Assembly: GCA_024235915.1 (NCBI GenBank) | Contig: JACKLO010000007.1 | Coordinates: forward strand, 124,001 to 188,000 | DNA length: 64,000 bases | Direction of reading: 5' to 3' | DNA from: Burkholderiaceae bacterium | GTDB taxonomy: Bacteria > Pseudomonadota > Gammaproteobacteria > Burkholderiales > Burkholderiaceae_C | Shown here: in pieces, positions 49,530-57,947 of the stretch | How the letters are laid out: every line of letters starts with the position of its first letter | Position numbering within the stretch: the stretch's first letter is position 1 | The notes under the pieces: model-generated | What the model saw: the letters and a program-made list of their open reading frames with translations, nothing else | What the model was told of the DNA's origin: nothing | Databases searched by the model: none | Translations under genes and position numbers: made by a program

Positions 49530-51431
49530 TCAGGCGGTCCGGAAGAACGCCATCGCCTGGTTCATGCGCTCAGCGCTGTCCCTCAGCGACGCTGCCGCGG
49601 CGGCGGTCTCCTCGACGAGCGCCGCGTTCTGCTGAGTCATGGCGTCGAGCTGCTCGACCGACTGACTGACGTCGGCGATCCCGCTGGTCTGCTCCTGGGC
49701 GCCGACGCTGATCTCGGCGATCAGTTGCTTGACGCCGTTGGCGTTGTCGACGATTTGACGCATCGTCTGCCCTGCCTGGCCGATCACCGAGGCGCCGGAC
49801 TCCACCTGGTCCACGCTGACGCCGATCAGCGACTTGATCTCCCGCGCCGCGCTGGCGGAGCGCTGGGCCAGTGCCCGCACCTCGCTGGCGACGACGGCGA
49901 AGCCGCGGCCCTGCTCGCCGGCACGCGCAGCCTCGACCGCGGCGTTGAGCGCCAGGATGTTGGTCTGGAACGCGATGCTGTCGATGGTGCCGATGATCTC
50001 GCCGATCCTGGCCGACGACTCGCGGATGCTGCCCATCGTGGACACGGCGCGCTCCACCTCTTCACCGCCCTTGGAGGCCACGTCGGCATTGCTGGCCACC
50101 AGGCTCGACGCGCCCTGCGCGGTCTGCGCCGTCTGTTGCACGGTGGTGCCGATCTGCGTCATCGCCGCCGACGTACGTTGTAGGTGGCTGGCGGTTTCCT
50201 CGGTCCGGCGCGACAGGTCCAGCGAGGCCGAGGCAACCTCTTGGCTCGCCGTCTGGATCTCGCCGGCGCCCGCACGCACCTGGCCGACGATCGTCCGCAG
50301 CGAATCCAGAGTGCTCGCCAGCGTGTTCATCAGTCTGGCGACTTCGTCTGAACCCCAAGGGCGAGGCTGAAGCGTGAGGTTGCCCTTGGCGATCTCGTCA
50401 AGCTGGCGCGCCACTTCGCTGATGCCCCCCTGGGTCACGCGGTAGAAGGCCACCAGCATGTAGACAGCCACGGCCACACCGAACAGCGAGATGCCGATCT
50501 GCAGGTACAGGGTGCGGTTCAAGCTCGCCACGCGAGCCTCCAGCCGCTTGTCCAGCGCGTCGAAGACACGGCCGATGCTTGCGTAGTGCTCGCCGATCGC
50601 CAGGTTACCCGCGGCCACGAAGGCCTTCGCATCGCCGGTCGGGACATCGCCCATCACGTTGGCCTGGACCAGGGCCAGGAAGTCCTTGCTCGCCGCCACC
50701 GCCTTGGCAGTGCGGATCTCGTCGTTGATTGACGGATCGGCCGCGACGGCCCGATCCAGCGAGGCCTCGATGCCGGCCTGGTGGGCCAGGGCAAAGGCCT
50801 GCGCACGCGTCACCAGGTCATGCTGGGCCTGCGTCTTCGTACCGGCACGGATGAGCGCGTTGCCCATGCCGCGCATCTGGCCCAGCTTCTCGATGAGGTG
50901 CGGCTGCTTGAACAGCGCCGCGTCCATCAGGTAGTAGGTGTCGACGTCCGGGTCCAGCGTCAGGTTGGAGTTGTCGGCCACGTCGTTGAGCAGCGCGAAC
51001 ACGGCGTCGATGAAGGCCGTGTGGATGGCGAAAGTGGCCGAGGCGTCGCCGCGCACCGGATTGGCCGCCACGTCGGCGTGCAGCCTTTGGACCTTTGCCC
51101 AGGCCTCGACGGTTGCCAGGGCAGCGCCATGCAGCGCCTGCTCCGAGGCCACGGCCTCCATGGCCTTGGCCACGCGTTGCTGCGCCTCGGGCAGGTCGGC
51201 CGCGTTGGCCGCCGATGCCCGGCGGCGGTTCTGCGCCGCGTCCAGCAGCGGCATCAGCTCACGCGCATAGGTGACGCCGACGCGCTCCTTGGACGAGAAG
51301 GCGATGTTCTGCGTCGCTGTCAGCCACAGCGACACCGCCAACATCACGATCGGCAGCAGGAAGGCCAGCGACACCCAGGCCGACTTGGCGGGAAAGCCGA
51401 TGCGACGGAAAGCGCGGATGCCTGGCGCCAT
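49530..51431 (-). CDS. Methyl-accepting chemotaxis protein with large periplasmic sensor
   Basis: 633 residues from ATG 51431 (MAPGIRAFRRIGFPAKSAWVS), downstream of a sigma-28 promoter; the frame is open further 5' but the promoter leader argues for this start. TM1 lies near residues 17-37. The periplasmic domain is long (about 38-310), all-helical and contains NSNLTLDPDVDTYYLMDAALF, seen in many betaproteobacterial receptors. TM2 is near 312-335. HAMP (QLDEIAKGNLTLQPRP) is followed by the hairpin with IDSIAFQTNILALNAAVEAARAGEQGRGFAVVASEVRALAQRSA. Unlike the other two it ends in AMAFFRTA and lacks the WxxF tether. It is the first gene of the operon. Confidence 0.93.
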   Translation of the reverse strand: MAPGIRAFRRIGFPAKSAWVSLAFLLPIVMLAVSLWLTATQNIAFSSKERVGVTYARELMPLLDAAQNRRRASAANAADLPEAQQRVAKAMEAVASEQALHGAALATVEAWAKVQRLHADVAANPVRGDASATFAIHTAFIDAVFALLNDVADNSNLTLDPDVDTYYLMDAALFKQPHLIEKLGQMRGMGNALIRAGTKTQAQHDLVTRAQAFALAHQAGIEASLDRAVAADPSINDEIRTAKAVAASKDFLALVQANVMGDVPTGDAKAFVAAGNLAIGEHYASIGRVFDALDKRLEARVASLNRTLYLQIGISLFGVAVAVYMLVAFYRVTQGGISEVARQLDEIAKGNLTLQPRPWGSDEVARLMNTLASTLDSLRTIVGQVRAGAGEIQTASQEVASASLDLSRRTEETASHLQRTSAAMTQIGTTVQQTAQTAQGASSLVASNADVASKGGEEVERAVSTMGSIRESSARIGEIIGTIDSIAFQTNILALNAAVEAARAGEQGRGFAVVASEVRALAQRSASAAREIKSLIGVSVDQVESGASVIGQAGQTMRQIVDNANGVKQLIAEISVGAQEQTSGIADVSQSVEQLDAMTQQNAALVEETAAAAASLRDSAERMNQAMAFFRTA

Positions 51432-51548
51432 GAACCCGTGGTGACGGAAGAAGGCGGGGGCATCGTCGGCGGATGAACCCGGGCGCGTTCCCGGGGTGGG
51501 TGTTGACAGCGTGACCACTTCTGCGCTCCAGCAAAGCAAGTTCACCGG

Positions 51549-51575
51549 TTATCGGTGGACGACCGTCAGTTCTTA
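51549..51575 (-). promoter_or_regulatory. Sigma-28 (FliA) promoter of the chemotaxis receptor operon
   Basis: On the minus strand TAAGAACT, then exactly 11 bases, then ACCGATAA. The FliA consensus is TAAAGTTT-N11-GCCGATAA, so the -10 matches at 7 of 8 and the -35 at 4 of 8 with ideal spacing. The leader to ATG 51431 is about 110 bases. This would place three receptors and cheW under flagellar class III control. Confidence 0.75.
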
Positions 51576-52108
51576 GACCCGGCGTCGTTCCATGCGCAGG
51601 CTGCAGAACCTGCGGGCTTGGCTCATCTTGGTGCGTCAATCCCCATGCTGGCCGGAAAGACCAGTACAGGTGTACCTGCAAAGCGGTCAAAACCCGTTCA
51701 ACACGAATGTTGAGCGCCCTGCGGCAGCTCCGACGTACCAATGTGGTGCATCCTTGCCGCGTCGCCTGCCTTGTACGAACTGGGATCCTCTGTGAACTTG
51801 CGCACGGCTTCAGCGGCTGGTGCTGGCGCAAGGAGTCCGAGGTCCAGGCTGCGACAGGCGCCGTTCAATATTCAACACGTAGTCCAGCGTGACCGGTCCA
51901 GGTCCGTTGATGGCCAGGTCCTGGTGGACCTGAGCGGCTGCTTCGCGGATACGGAACCTGAACGGGGCCGGCCGCGCATCGGGCAGCTATGAAGAAGCCC
52001 GAAGGTCGCCAGTGGGTCGCGACCGGCCATCCGTTGCCGCGCCTTCGGTGCAAGCTTCAGGGCAGCCCCGGTCTGGCAAGGGCTGGTAGCCTTCGCCAGC
52101 CCGCAGAA
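51576..52108. other. About 530 bases with no convincing gene
   Basis: Between the sigma-28 promoter and the small membrane-protein gene no frame resembles a known protein. An imperfect symmetrical site around TACAGGTGTACCTG (near 51663-51678) and a 7-bp hairpin GGGCTGG/CCAGCCC (52080-52102), possibly a weak terminator for the minus-strand cassette to its right, are the only structured elements seen. Confidence 0.4.
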
Positions 52109-52363
52109 CTAAATCCCCCGCACCCGCTCCCGGTGCTTCCCCACGTTGTCCCCGTCGATGCGCGTGCGCTTCGTGCCGCGCACCTCGTCCACCTTGTGGT
52201 CGCGTTCCGCCCCGCCGAGCGCCAGCACCTCCACCGTCGTCTCGCGCTCGAAGGCGTGGGACTTGTCGGTGTTGCGGTAGTGGCGGTGGATGGCCCAGTA
52301 GAACGCGGCCGCGCTGGCCGGGCCCAGGGCCAGCAGGAAGAGGATGCCGTCGTTGTTGTCCAT
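52109..52363 (-). CDS. Small single-pass membrane protein of the SPFH/zinc-ribbon cassette
   Basis: 84 residues from ATG 52363. MDNNDGILFLLALGPASAAAFYWAIHRHYRNTDKSHAFERET has one membrane helix (residues about 7-25), and the remainder is highly charged and cytoplasmic (VDEVRGTKRTRIDGDNVGKHRERVRGI). I do not recognise a named family, but small membrane partners beside zinc-ribbon and SPFH genes are known. It follows the zinc-ribbon gene by 23 bases in the same direction, making it the third member of a probable operon. Confidence 0.7.
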   Translation of the reverse strand: MDNNDGILFLLALGPASAAAFYWAIHRHYRNTDKSHAFERETTVEVLALGGAERDHKVDEVRGTKRTRIDGDNVGKHRERVRGI

Positions 52364-52386
52364 GACGCTTTCCGCGGTTGCGCTGC

Positions 52387-53733
52387 TCAGCCGGCGTTCG
52401 CGATGAACCACAGCGCCAGTGCTTCCACCACCGTGCCGATGCTCAGCGCCGCCAGCAGCAGTTTCCACTGCTGCACCGGCACGCTGCCCATGGTTTCACC
52501 GGTGCGGCCGTTGACGGCGATGTAGTGCAGCATGCCGCCACCCGGCCCGGGCTGGTGGTACGAATACAGCCACACGGGCAGCGCCATCGACACCCAGCGC
52601 GTGCCCTGCAGGTCGAGCCGCTCCTGCTCCCAGCGCACACCCCGGTTGAAGCGGGCCACCGAGGATTCCATCCTCGACCGCGCGATGGACAGCATCTGGT
52701 CCTGCAGCCGCGGCATCAGGTGGGCCACGTCGCGGTCGCGCTTCTCCGAGGTGTAGCCCACCAGGTAGGACGCGTTCCACTTCACGGCATTCTTGGTGTC
52801 GAAGGGCAGGATGGTGTTGATGACGTTGTGCGTGTTGCGCTGCGTGTCCAGGTTGCCGCGTTCGGCGCTGGATTCCAGCGTCAGGTCGTCCACCGTGAAG
52901 TCCACGTGCCGCTGCACGCGCCAGACGTCGGCGTCGTAGAAGGTCTGGTTGCTCTTGCCCACCTTGCGGGTGTAGCGCCGCGTCTGGATCTCGGCGGTGC
53001 CGGCTGCGTCGGCATTGCCGCGCGCGTCCACCACCATGTAGGGCAGGTAGACGCCCACCACGTTCTCGGGCGTGAACTCCGCCTTGAAGGCCTTCAGCGC
53101 AAACAGCTGGCGCTTGCCGACGAACTGGCGGATGCGGGCGACGGCGTCGTCCTTGGTGATGTGGAAGGGCAGCACCGCATCCGGCACGGCGCCGTTGTCG
53201 GTCTGCTCGTTGACGCCCAGCACGTGGCGGCACCAGTGGCAGCGCGCCGTCATCGCCGTCTCGGTGTTGATCACCACCTCGGCGCCGCAGCCGGCGCACT
53301 TATAGCTGCGCAGATGCGCGGCGTCGGCGTCGATGTCGCGAGCCCCCGATGCCATCTGCGTGCCGCGCAGCTCGGCGATGCCTTCGCCCAGGCCGAATGC
53401 TTCCTCCACCCGCGTGGCCGCCCATTCGTGGCGGCAGTACAGGCAGACCAGGCGGTCGCTGCCGGCGCGGTGGCGGATGTCGGAGGCACCGCACTTGGGG
53501 CAGCGGTTGACGCCGTCGCGCAGTTCGGTCGACGCGGTGTCGATCACCGCCGGGTCCGGCGCCAGCAACTCCTCGCGGATGGGCTCGGGCAGCTGGTCCA
53601 GGGTCTGCCGGTCGAGTGGCAGCTGGCCTGGCGCCGGCGGCACGTCACGCGGCGACCCCGGCCCTTCCGGTCCCGGCCCGTCTTGTCCGGGCCCGTCTTG
53701 TCGCGGATGCATAGGCGGCGATGCGTTCGCCAT
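52387..53733 (-). CDS. TFIIB-type double zinc-ribbon membrane protein (YdjG-like)
   Basis: 448 residues. After a Pro/Gly-rich N-terminus come two CxxC-x(15)-CxxC zinc ribbons: Cys 78, 81, 97, 100 and Cys 146, 149, 165, 168. A large beta-rich domain follows (residues about 180-400; LPFHITKDDAVARIRQFVGKRQLFALKAF, VVGVYLPYMVVDARG, FYDADVWRVQRHVDFTVDDLTLESS). A hydrophobic C-terminal helix at about 422-446 anchors it, so the ribbons face the cytoplasm. It begins 16 bases after the SPFH gene. Zinc-ribbon membrane proteins beside SPFH proteins occur in Bacillus pspA-ydjGHI, where they help recruit PspA and the SPFH protein to the membrane. Biochemical function is unknown. Confidence 0.8.
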   Translation of the reverse strand: MANASPPMHPRQDGPGQDGPGPEGPGSPRDVPPAPGQLPLDRQTLDQLPEPIREELLAPDPAVIDTASTELRDGVNRCPKCGASDIRHRAGSDRLVCLYCRHEWAATRVEEAFGLGEGIAELRGTQMASGARDIDADAAHLRSYKCAGCGAEVVINTETAMTARCHWCRHVLGVNEQTDNGAVPDAVLPFHITKDDAVARIRQFVGKRQLFALKAFKAEFTPENVVGVYLPYMVVDARGNADAAGTAEIQTRRYTRKVGKSNQTFYDADVWRVQRHVDFTVDDLTLESSAERGNLDTQRNTHNVINTILPFDTKNAVKWNASYLVGYTSEKRDRDVAHLMPRLQDQMLSIARSRMESSVARFNRGVRWEQERLDLQGTRWVSMALPVWLYSYHQPGPGGGMLHYIAVNGRTGETMGSVPVQQWKLLLAALSIGTVVEALALWFIANAG

Positions 53734-53749
53734 CTGCAGCGGCAGCGCC

Positions 53750-54928
53750 TTACAGCCCCAGCGCCTTGGCCTTGACCGCGTCGTAGTCGGTCTGCGTGAT
53801 CAGGCCAGCGTCGAGCATCTTCTTGGCCTGCGTCAGGCGGGCGATGGGGTCGTCTGCCGCGGGTGCGGCGGGTGCCGTAGGGGCGACCGCCGGCGCCACC
53901 GTCGCCGGCTGCTGCAGGCCGGCCAGCCCGCCCAGGCTGCCGGCCGCGATGCCCATGCCCATGATGCCGCTGACGCCGGCGTTCTCGCCCGCCGACTGCA
54001 TGCCCGCCGCCACCGAGGCCTGCAGGTTCGAGTTGCCACGGGCACCGGCCAGCGCATCGGCGCGCTGCACCGTCTTCAGCAGTTCACGCGTGTTGGCGTC
54101 GTACTCGATGGAGACGATGGCGGTCTTGACGATGACCAGGCCGCGGTCGCTCCGCCAGCGGTAGGCGCGCTCCACCGCTTCAGACAGGCTCTGGGCGAAG
54201 CCCACCGAATCCTGCTGGATGCGCGTGATGCGGTTGCCCTTGCCGGGGTCGTTGGTGTAGGCGCTGAAGGCCGGCGCCAGTGAGCCGACCACCTCGTTGA
54301 ACAACTGGCTGGCGGCCGCGTTGTCCATGTCGGTGAAGTCGAAGACCTGGCCCGGCTGCAGGTAGCTGGCCGGCACGAAGGCCTTGACGAAGCGGATCGG
54401 GTCGACGATCTGCAGCGTGTAGCTGCCGCGCGTGAGCGCACCCACCTGGGCATTCAGGTAGCCGTCGTCCCAGTAGATCTCCGACTGCGTGCCGAAGCGG
54501 TTGTCCGGCAACTCCTTCATCGACACGAAGAAGGCCGCCTGCTGCGCGCCCGGCTGGCCGCCGAACTTGAAGCGTTCCCAGCTCTGCCGGATCAGCGATT
54601 CGAACAGCCCGCCGCCGCTGAAGATCGACTGCGACTGCAGGTCGTCGGAACGCCACTCGTAGGCGCCGGCTTCGGCCACGAAGGCGGTGATCGCGCCGTC
54701 CTGCATCAGCAGCAGGCCGTAACCCTCCGGCACGACGATGCGTGAGCCGTTGCTGATGATGTTGGCCGAGCCCTTGGTGTTCGACCCGCGGCCAGCATTC
54801 GTGCCGCGCGGCACGGCGGCGAACAGCGCGGCCGTGGGCGGCAGGCCGGAGGGCACGGTGAAGAAGTCCAGCCATTGGTCGGCAAGGGTGCCGCCGATGG
54901 CGCCTTTGGCTGCCTGGATGAGGCCCAT
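53750..54928 (-). CDS. SPFH/band-7 domain protein (YdjI-like) with C-terminal SHOCT motif
   Basis: 392 residues from ATG 54928. The sequence IISNGSRIVVPEGYGLLLMQDGAITAFVAEAGAYEW near residues 55-95 is the start of an SPFH domain as in YdjI (the virion-core-protein-like group), continuing through FGTQSEIYWDDGYLNAQVGALTRGSYTLQIVDPIRFVKAFVP to about residue 300. A Gly/Ala/Pro-rich linker leads to a SHOCT module (DDPIARLTQAKKMLDAGLITQTDYDAVKAKALG) at the end. SPFH proteins form membrane microdomain scaffolds. There is no N-terminal membrane helix, so it would be recruited to the membrane, perhaps by the zinc-ribbon protein downstream. It is the first gene of the cassette. Confidence 0.88.
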   Translation of the reverse strand: MGLIQAAKGAIGGTLADQWLDFFTVPSGLPPTAALFAAVPRGTNAGRGSNTKGSANIISNGSRIVVPEGYGLLLMQDGAITAFVAEAGAYEWRSDDLQSQSIFSGGGLFESLIRQSWERFKFGGQPGAQQAAFFVSMKELPDNRFGTQSEIYWDDGYLNAQVGALTRGSYTLQIVDPIRFVKAFVPASYLQPGQVFDFTDMDNAAASQLFNEVVGSLAPAFSAYTNDPGKGNRITRIQQDSVGFAQSLSEAVERAYRWRSDRGLVIVKTAIVSIEYDANTRELLKTVQRADALAGARGNSNLQASVAAGMQSAGENAGVSGIMGMGIAAGSLGGLAGLQQPATVAPAVAPTAPAAPAADDPIARLTQAKKMLDAGLITQTDYDAVKAKALGL

Positions 54929-55032
54929 GGTGCGTGTCCTTTCGCGGGTGTGCGCGGGTGGGGCGCGGGCAGCCGGGTGGACTGCCATCGCGCAGTGAGC
55001 ATAGCCGAGGGGCGTGACGGATCCGGGCCCGG

Positions 55033-55797
55033 TCAGACGCCACCGCCGTGCCGGCCGGCACCGGCGGCGAAGCGCGCCGCGCCGTCCAGCCCTTCGGCGA
55101 ACACCACCGCCTGGCCGCCACGGCCTTCCCGCCGCAGCGCCTCGTCCAGTGGCCAGTCCCACTGCGCCAGGGCCGACGCGCGGTCGGCGTTCATGCAGCG
55201 CTGCGGAAATGCCCCGATCTGTTCGGCCAGTGCCAATGCAGCGGTCAGCGCCTGGCCATCCGGCACCACGCGGTTGGCCAGGCCCATGCTCAGCGCTTCG
55301 TCGGCGGGCACCGGGCGGCCGGTGAGGATCATGTCCAGCGCGCGGCCCTGGCCCACGATGCGCGGCAGGCGCACGGTGCCGCCGTCGATCAGCGGCACGC
55401 CCCAGCGGCGGCAGAAGACGCCGAACACCGCACTCCGGGCCGCCACGCGCAGGTCGCACATCAACGCCAGCTCCAGCCCGCCGGCCACGGCATAACCTTC
55501 CACGGCGGCGATCACCGGCTTGCTGAACACGGCACGTGTCGGCCCCATCGGGCCGTGGCCGTCGGGGTCGAGCACGTTGCGCGTGGCGGGGTCAGCCATG
55601 GCCTGCAGGTCGGCCCCGCCGCAGAAGTGGCCGCCGGCGCCGGTGAGCACGGCCACCCGTGCGTCGTCGTCCGCCTCGAAGGCGTCGAAGGCGGCGCGCA
55701 AGGCGGCGGCGGTGGGGCCGTCCACCGCGTTGCGGCGCTGCGGGCGGTTGATCGTGATCACGCAGACGTGATCCTTGGTCAAGGTCTGGACAGTCAT
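55033..55797 (-). CDS. Enoyl-CoA hydratase/isomerase family protein (crotonase fold)
   Basis: 254 residues from ATG 55797 (MTVQTLTKDHVCVITINRPQRRNAVD); the frame is open upstream through the riboswitch without similarity. Crotonase features are VAVLTGAGGHFCGGADLQAM near residue 49 (first oxyanion-hole segment), KPVIAAVEGYAVAGGLELALMCDLRVAA near 93-120 with the second oxyanion glycine, FGVFCRRWGVPLIDGGTVRLPRIVG, and A-x-E-A-x-xxGLANRVV. The likely catalytic glutamate position after the GG is occupied by leucine-glutamate (GLELA). Substrate unknown; a CoA-linked beta-oxidation or degradation step is expected. It is divergent from the B12 operon. Confidence 0.9.
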   Translation of the reverse strand: MTVQTLTKDHVCVITINRPQRRNAVDGPTAAALRAAFDAFEADDDARVAVLTGAGGHFCGGADLQAMADPATRNVLDPDGHGPMGPTRAVFSKPVIAAVEGYAVAGGLELALMCDLRVAARSAVFGVFCRRWGVPLIDGGTVRLPRIVGQGRALDMILTGRPVPADEALSMGLANRVVPDGQALTAALALAEQIGAFPQRCMNADRASALAQWDWPLDEALRREGRGGQAVVFAEGLDGAARFAAGAGRHGGGV

Positions 55798-55818
55798 GCG
55801 CTTATCATGCGCCCCGCT

Positions 55819-56028
55819 CCAGGTGCCCGCGGCCATGGCTGGCCAAAGGTTGAACGGGAAGCAGGTGACGGCCCGCGGTTCGAACCCGCGGGAGCACTCC
55901 TGCGCTGCCCCCGCACCGGTGAGCAGGCGCAAGGCCGCCAGCACGCCACTGGGTTGTTCGCAACCTGGGAAGGCGGCGGCCCTCGGGGCGGGGAGTTCCC
56001 CCCCGGCCTGCGAGCCCGGATACCGGCC
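55819..56028 (+). ncRNA. Cobalamin (adenosylcobalamin) riboswitch controlling the btu operon
   Basis: The conserved order of the B12 riboswitch is present: AGGTGCCC near 55821, GGGAAGCAGGTG near 55856-55867, CTGCCCCCGCACCGGTGA near 55914, CACGCCACTG near 55952, GGGAAGGCGG near 55970, and the B12 box GAGCCCGGATACCGGCC at 56012-56028. It ends 91 bases before the btuB GTG. Binding of B12 should shut down translation or transcription of btuB and the genes behind it. Confidence 0.93.
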
Positions 56029-56119
56029 TGCGGAGCGCAGGGCGCTGCCGTGCTTCGACACGGCAGTGCTGTTCGCCACCCATGCCGCTGCGGGGACGCT
56101 GCCGGCCGGAGTTTTTGTC

Positions 56120-57943
56120 GTGAAGTTTCCTGTTCGCCTTTCGCTGGCGGCCGCGGCCTGCGGCAGCCTGTTCTCTGCCTTCCCCCTGCATGCCCAGACG
56201 CCGCCGCCGACCTCGGCCGTCGTGGTCGTCACCGCCGCGCGCGTGCCGCAGGCCGAAGACCAGTCGCCGCTGGACCTGCGGGTGATCCCGCGCTCGCGCA
56301 TCGAGGCGGCCGGTGCCGACAGCCTGGCCGCGCTGCTGCAGCGTGAAGCGGGCCTGGAGCTGGCGGCCAACGGCGGCCCCGGCCAGCCCGTGGGCCTGTT
56401 CCTGCGCGGCAGCAATGCCAACCACGTGGTGCTGCTGATCGATGGCGTGCGGGTGAATTCCGCCACCACGGGGACCAATGCCTTCGAGCACCTGGCACCC
56501 GACCAGATCGAACGCATCGAGGTCCTGCTCGGCCCGGCCAGCGGCCTTTACGGGGCCGACGCCATCGGTGGCGTGGTGCAGGTGTTCACGCGCCAGGCCG
56601 ATGGACTGTCGCTGGACCTGGCTGCCGGCAGCGAAGCGACGCGCCGTGCCGCGATGCGCTGGGGGCGCGCCGATGGCGCCACGCGGATGTCGCTCGGCGC
56701 GTCGTGGCAGGCCACCGATGCCGGGTCGGCCACCAACGCCGACAACGCCTTCTCCTACAACCCCGACCGCGACCCCTATCGCAATGCCAGCGGTTTTGCC
56801 GTGCTGGAACACGACCGCGCCCCGGGCCACACGGTGGCTGCGCGGCTGACGCTGGCCGACACGCGTTCGCACTTCGACGCCGGCCCGGGCGTCGACGACT
56901 TCAACCGCCAACGTTTGGGCACGCTGGCGCTGGAAAGCCGCGACCGCCTGGGCGCCGGCTGGACGAGCACCCTGCGCCTGGCCCGTGGGCAGGACGACCT
57001 GCGCACCGAAGGCAGCTTCCCCGGCGGCTTCCGCACCGACCAGGACCAGGCCAGCTGGCAGCACGCACTGGCCCTGGCAGGCGGCGACGCCGTGGCGGGC
57101 GTCGAATGGCGGCGCGAGCAGGTGGACAGCGACACCGCCTTCACGCAGACCAGCCGCCGGGTGAGCAGCCTGTTCGCCGGCTGGAGCGGCCACGTGGCCG
57201 CCGGCCACCGCCTGCAGCTGGCGCTGCGCCATGACGACGACTCGCAGTTCGGCGGCCATGGCACTGGCAACCTGGGCTGGAACTGGGCGCTTGCGCCCGG
57301 TTGGCGACTCAGCGCCGCGGCCGGTACCGCCTTCAAGGCGCCCAGCTTCAACGACCTGTACTACCCGCTGCAATGGGGCTACCAGGGCAACCCGGACCTG
57401 GCGCCGGAACGTTCGCGCAGCGCGGAAATCGGCCTGCACCACCAGGCCGGTGCCTGGCGGGTGGATGCCACGGCCTTCGACAACCGCATCCGCGACCTCA
57501 TCGCCATCAACGACAGCTTCACCTCGGTGGCCAATGTGGGCCGCGCCCGCATCCGCGGCCTGACGCTGCGCACGCACTGGGCCGCCGGGCCCTGGGCCGC
57601 ACGCGCCGAGGCCACGTGGCAGACGCCGGAGAACGTCGACACCGGTGCCGACCTGGTGCGCCGAGCCCACCGCTTCGGCAGTGCTGGGCTGGACTGGCGC
57701 AGCGGCGCCTGGCAGGCCGGTGCCGAGCTGGTGGCCGTGGGCGCGCGCTACAACGACGCGGCCAACACCGATGCGCTGGGCGGCCATGGCCTGGTCAACC
57801 TGCACGCGCGCTGGGCCGTGACGCCGCACTGGGCGCTCTCGGCACGCGTCGACAACCTGGCTGACCGGGCCTACACCCAGGTGCGCGGCTACGACACGCC
57901 GGGCCGGCGCGGCGTGATCGCGCTGCACTGGCAGATGGACTGA
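56120..57943 (+). CDS. btuB: TonB-dependent vitamin B12 outer-membrane receptor BtuB
   Basis: 607 residues from GTG 56120, with GGAG nine bases upstream and the cobalamin riboswitch before it. A Sec signal peptide ends near residue 23 (FSAFPLHAQ). The Ton-box-like VVVVTAARVPQ is near residue 32, the plug domain follows (LALLQREAGLELAANGG-type AALLQREAGLELAAN, FLRGSNANHVVLLIDGVRVNS, PDQIERIEVLLGPASGLYGADAIGGVVQVFTR), and then a 22-strand barrel. The length is as in E. coli BtuB (614 with signal). It imports cobalamin or cobamides across the outer membrane with TonB energy. btuC starts four bases after its stop. Confidence 0.93.
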   Translation: MKFPVRLSLAAAACGSLFSAFPLHAQTPPPTSAVVVVTAARVPQAEDQSPLDLRVIPRSRIEAAGADSLAALLQREAGLELAANGGPGQPVGLFLRGSNANHVVLLIDGVRVNSATTGTNAFEHLAPDQIERIEVLLGPASGLYGADAIGGVVQVFTRQADGLSLDLAAGSEATRRAAMRWGRADGATRMSLGASWQATDAGSATNADNAFSYNPDRDPYRNASGFAVLEHDRAPGHTVAARLTLADTRSHFDAGPGVDDFNRQRLGTLALESRDRLGAGWTSTLRLARGQDDLRTEGSFPGGFRTDQDQASWQHALALAGGDAVAGVEWRREQVDSDTAFTQTSRRVSSLFAGWSGHVAAGHRLQLALRHDDDSQFGGHGTGNLGWNWALAPGWRLSAAAGTAFKAPSFNDLYYPLQWGYQGNPDLAPERSRSAEIGLHHQAGAWRVDATAFDNRIRDLIAINDSFTSVANVGRARIRGLTLRTHWAAGPWAARAEATWQTPENVDTGADLVRRAHRFGSAGLDWRSGAWQAGAELVAVGARYNDAANTDALGGHGLVNLHARWAVTPHWALSARVDNLADRAYTQVRGYDTPGRRGVIALHWQMD

Positions 57944-57947
57944 CACC

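Noticed and set aside
51741..51992. Small plus-strand frame in the gene-poor region upstream of the receptor operon
   Set aside because: No start context or known motif, and composition unlike neighbouring genes.
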